A stretch of 6,307 nucleotides of DNA from an uncultured Streptococcus sp. (GTDB lineage Bacteria > Bacillota > Bacilli > Lactobacillales > Aerococcaceae): positions 1 to 6,307 of the forward strand of contig CAJZJY010000067.1 of assembly GCA_916050055.1 (NCBI GenBank), written 5' to 3'. Positions 6,306 to 6,307 of this stretch are shown piece by piece. The notes under the pieces are model-generated. The model was not told the origin of the DNA, searched no databases, and worked only from the letters and a program-made list of their open reading frames with translations. How positions within the stretch are numbered: position 1 is the stretch's first letter; every line of letters begins with the position of its first letter. The position numbers and the translations under genes are program-made.

Positions 6306-6307
6306 TC

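Larger units (their letters stand above)
6061..6307. repeat. GC-rich multi-hairpin intergenic block, incomplete at the window edge
   Basis: This stretch is about 53% GC by my count against about 27% for 5881-6060, and it is packed with inverted repeats (6073-6097, 6103-6117, 6143-6167, and a long interrupted repeat 6207-6305 containing smaller stems). I recognise no protein, tRNA, rRNA or named riboswitch. Density of hairpins with unrelated stems but similar design suggests either a structured RNA or a dispersed repetitive element (MITE-like). Both strands have long open frames: plus from an ATG at 6060 to the window edge, minus 6281-6051 from a TTG. Neither has a good ribosome binding site. 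The shared hairpin core is read in different frames in its two copies, which argues against protein coding. The right end is not in the window, and the strand of any RNA is unknown. Confidence 0.5.

Overview
The window holds a compact six-gene operon on the minus strand. Its gene content and order suggest a low-GC Gram-positive bacterium, most likely of the Lactobacillales. In transcription order it runs folD, xseA, xseB, ispA (farnesyl diphosphate synthase), tlyA-type rRNA methyltransferase, recN. This is the well-known Firmicutes folD-xseAB-ispA-tlyA-recN cluster, but without two genes often found in it: dxs, which Bacillus carries between ispA and tlyA, and argR/ahrC, which Bacillus and many lactic acid bacteria carry between tlyA and recN. 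The genus cannot be fixed from this sequence alone.

Layout: recN (23-1735), tlyA (1748-2563), ispA (2573-3451), xseB (3456-3668), xseA (3668-5002) and folD (5006-5854) are separated by 12, 9, 4, -1 and 3 nt, so the six are almost certainly co-transcribed and partly translationally coupled. All look intact. Two starts need correcting relative to the longest open frame: ispA should start at the internal ATG at 3451, and recN probably at the TTG at 3-codon offset (1735). Together the genes combine one-carbon metabolism (FolD), DNA repair and processing (exonuclease VII, RecN), isoprenoid precursor synthesis (FPP synthase) and ribosomal RNA modification (TlyA). They make no single pathway; this is a conserved housekeeping cluster.

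The remaining 453 nt upstream of folD (5855-6307) contain no convincing gene. Positions 5855-6060 are AT-rich (about 27% GC for 5881-6060 by my count). They hold candidate folD promoters and a perfect 20-bp palindrome. At about 6060 the composition changes sharply to about 53% GC. From there to the end of the window lies a block of closely packed hairpins, including two 9-bp stems of different sequence that share the same 7-nt loop exactly 70 nt apart, and a longer interrupted inverted repeat that encloses smaller hairpins. This block is the only part of the window I cannot assign to a known family. It may be a structured RNA or a dispersed, MITE-like intergenic repeat, and it is cut by the window edge.
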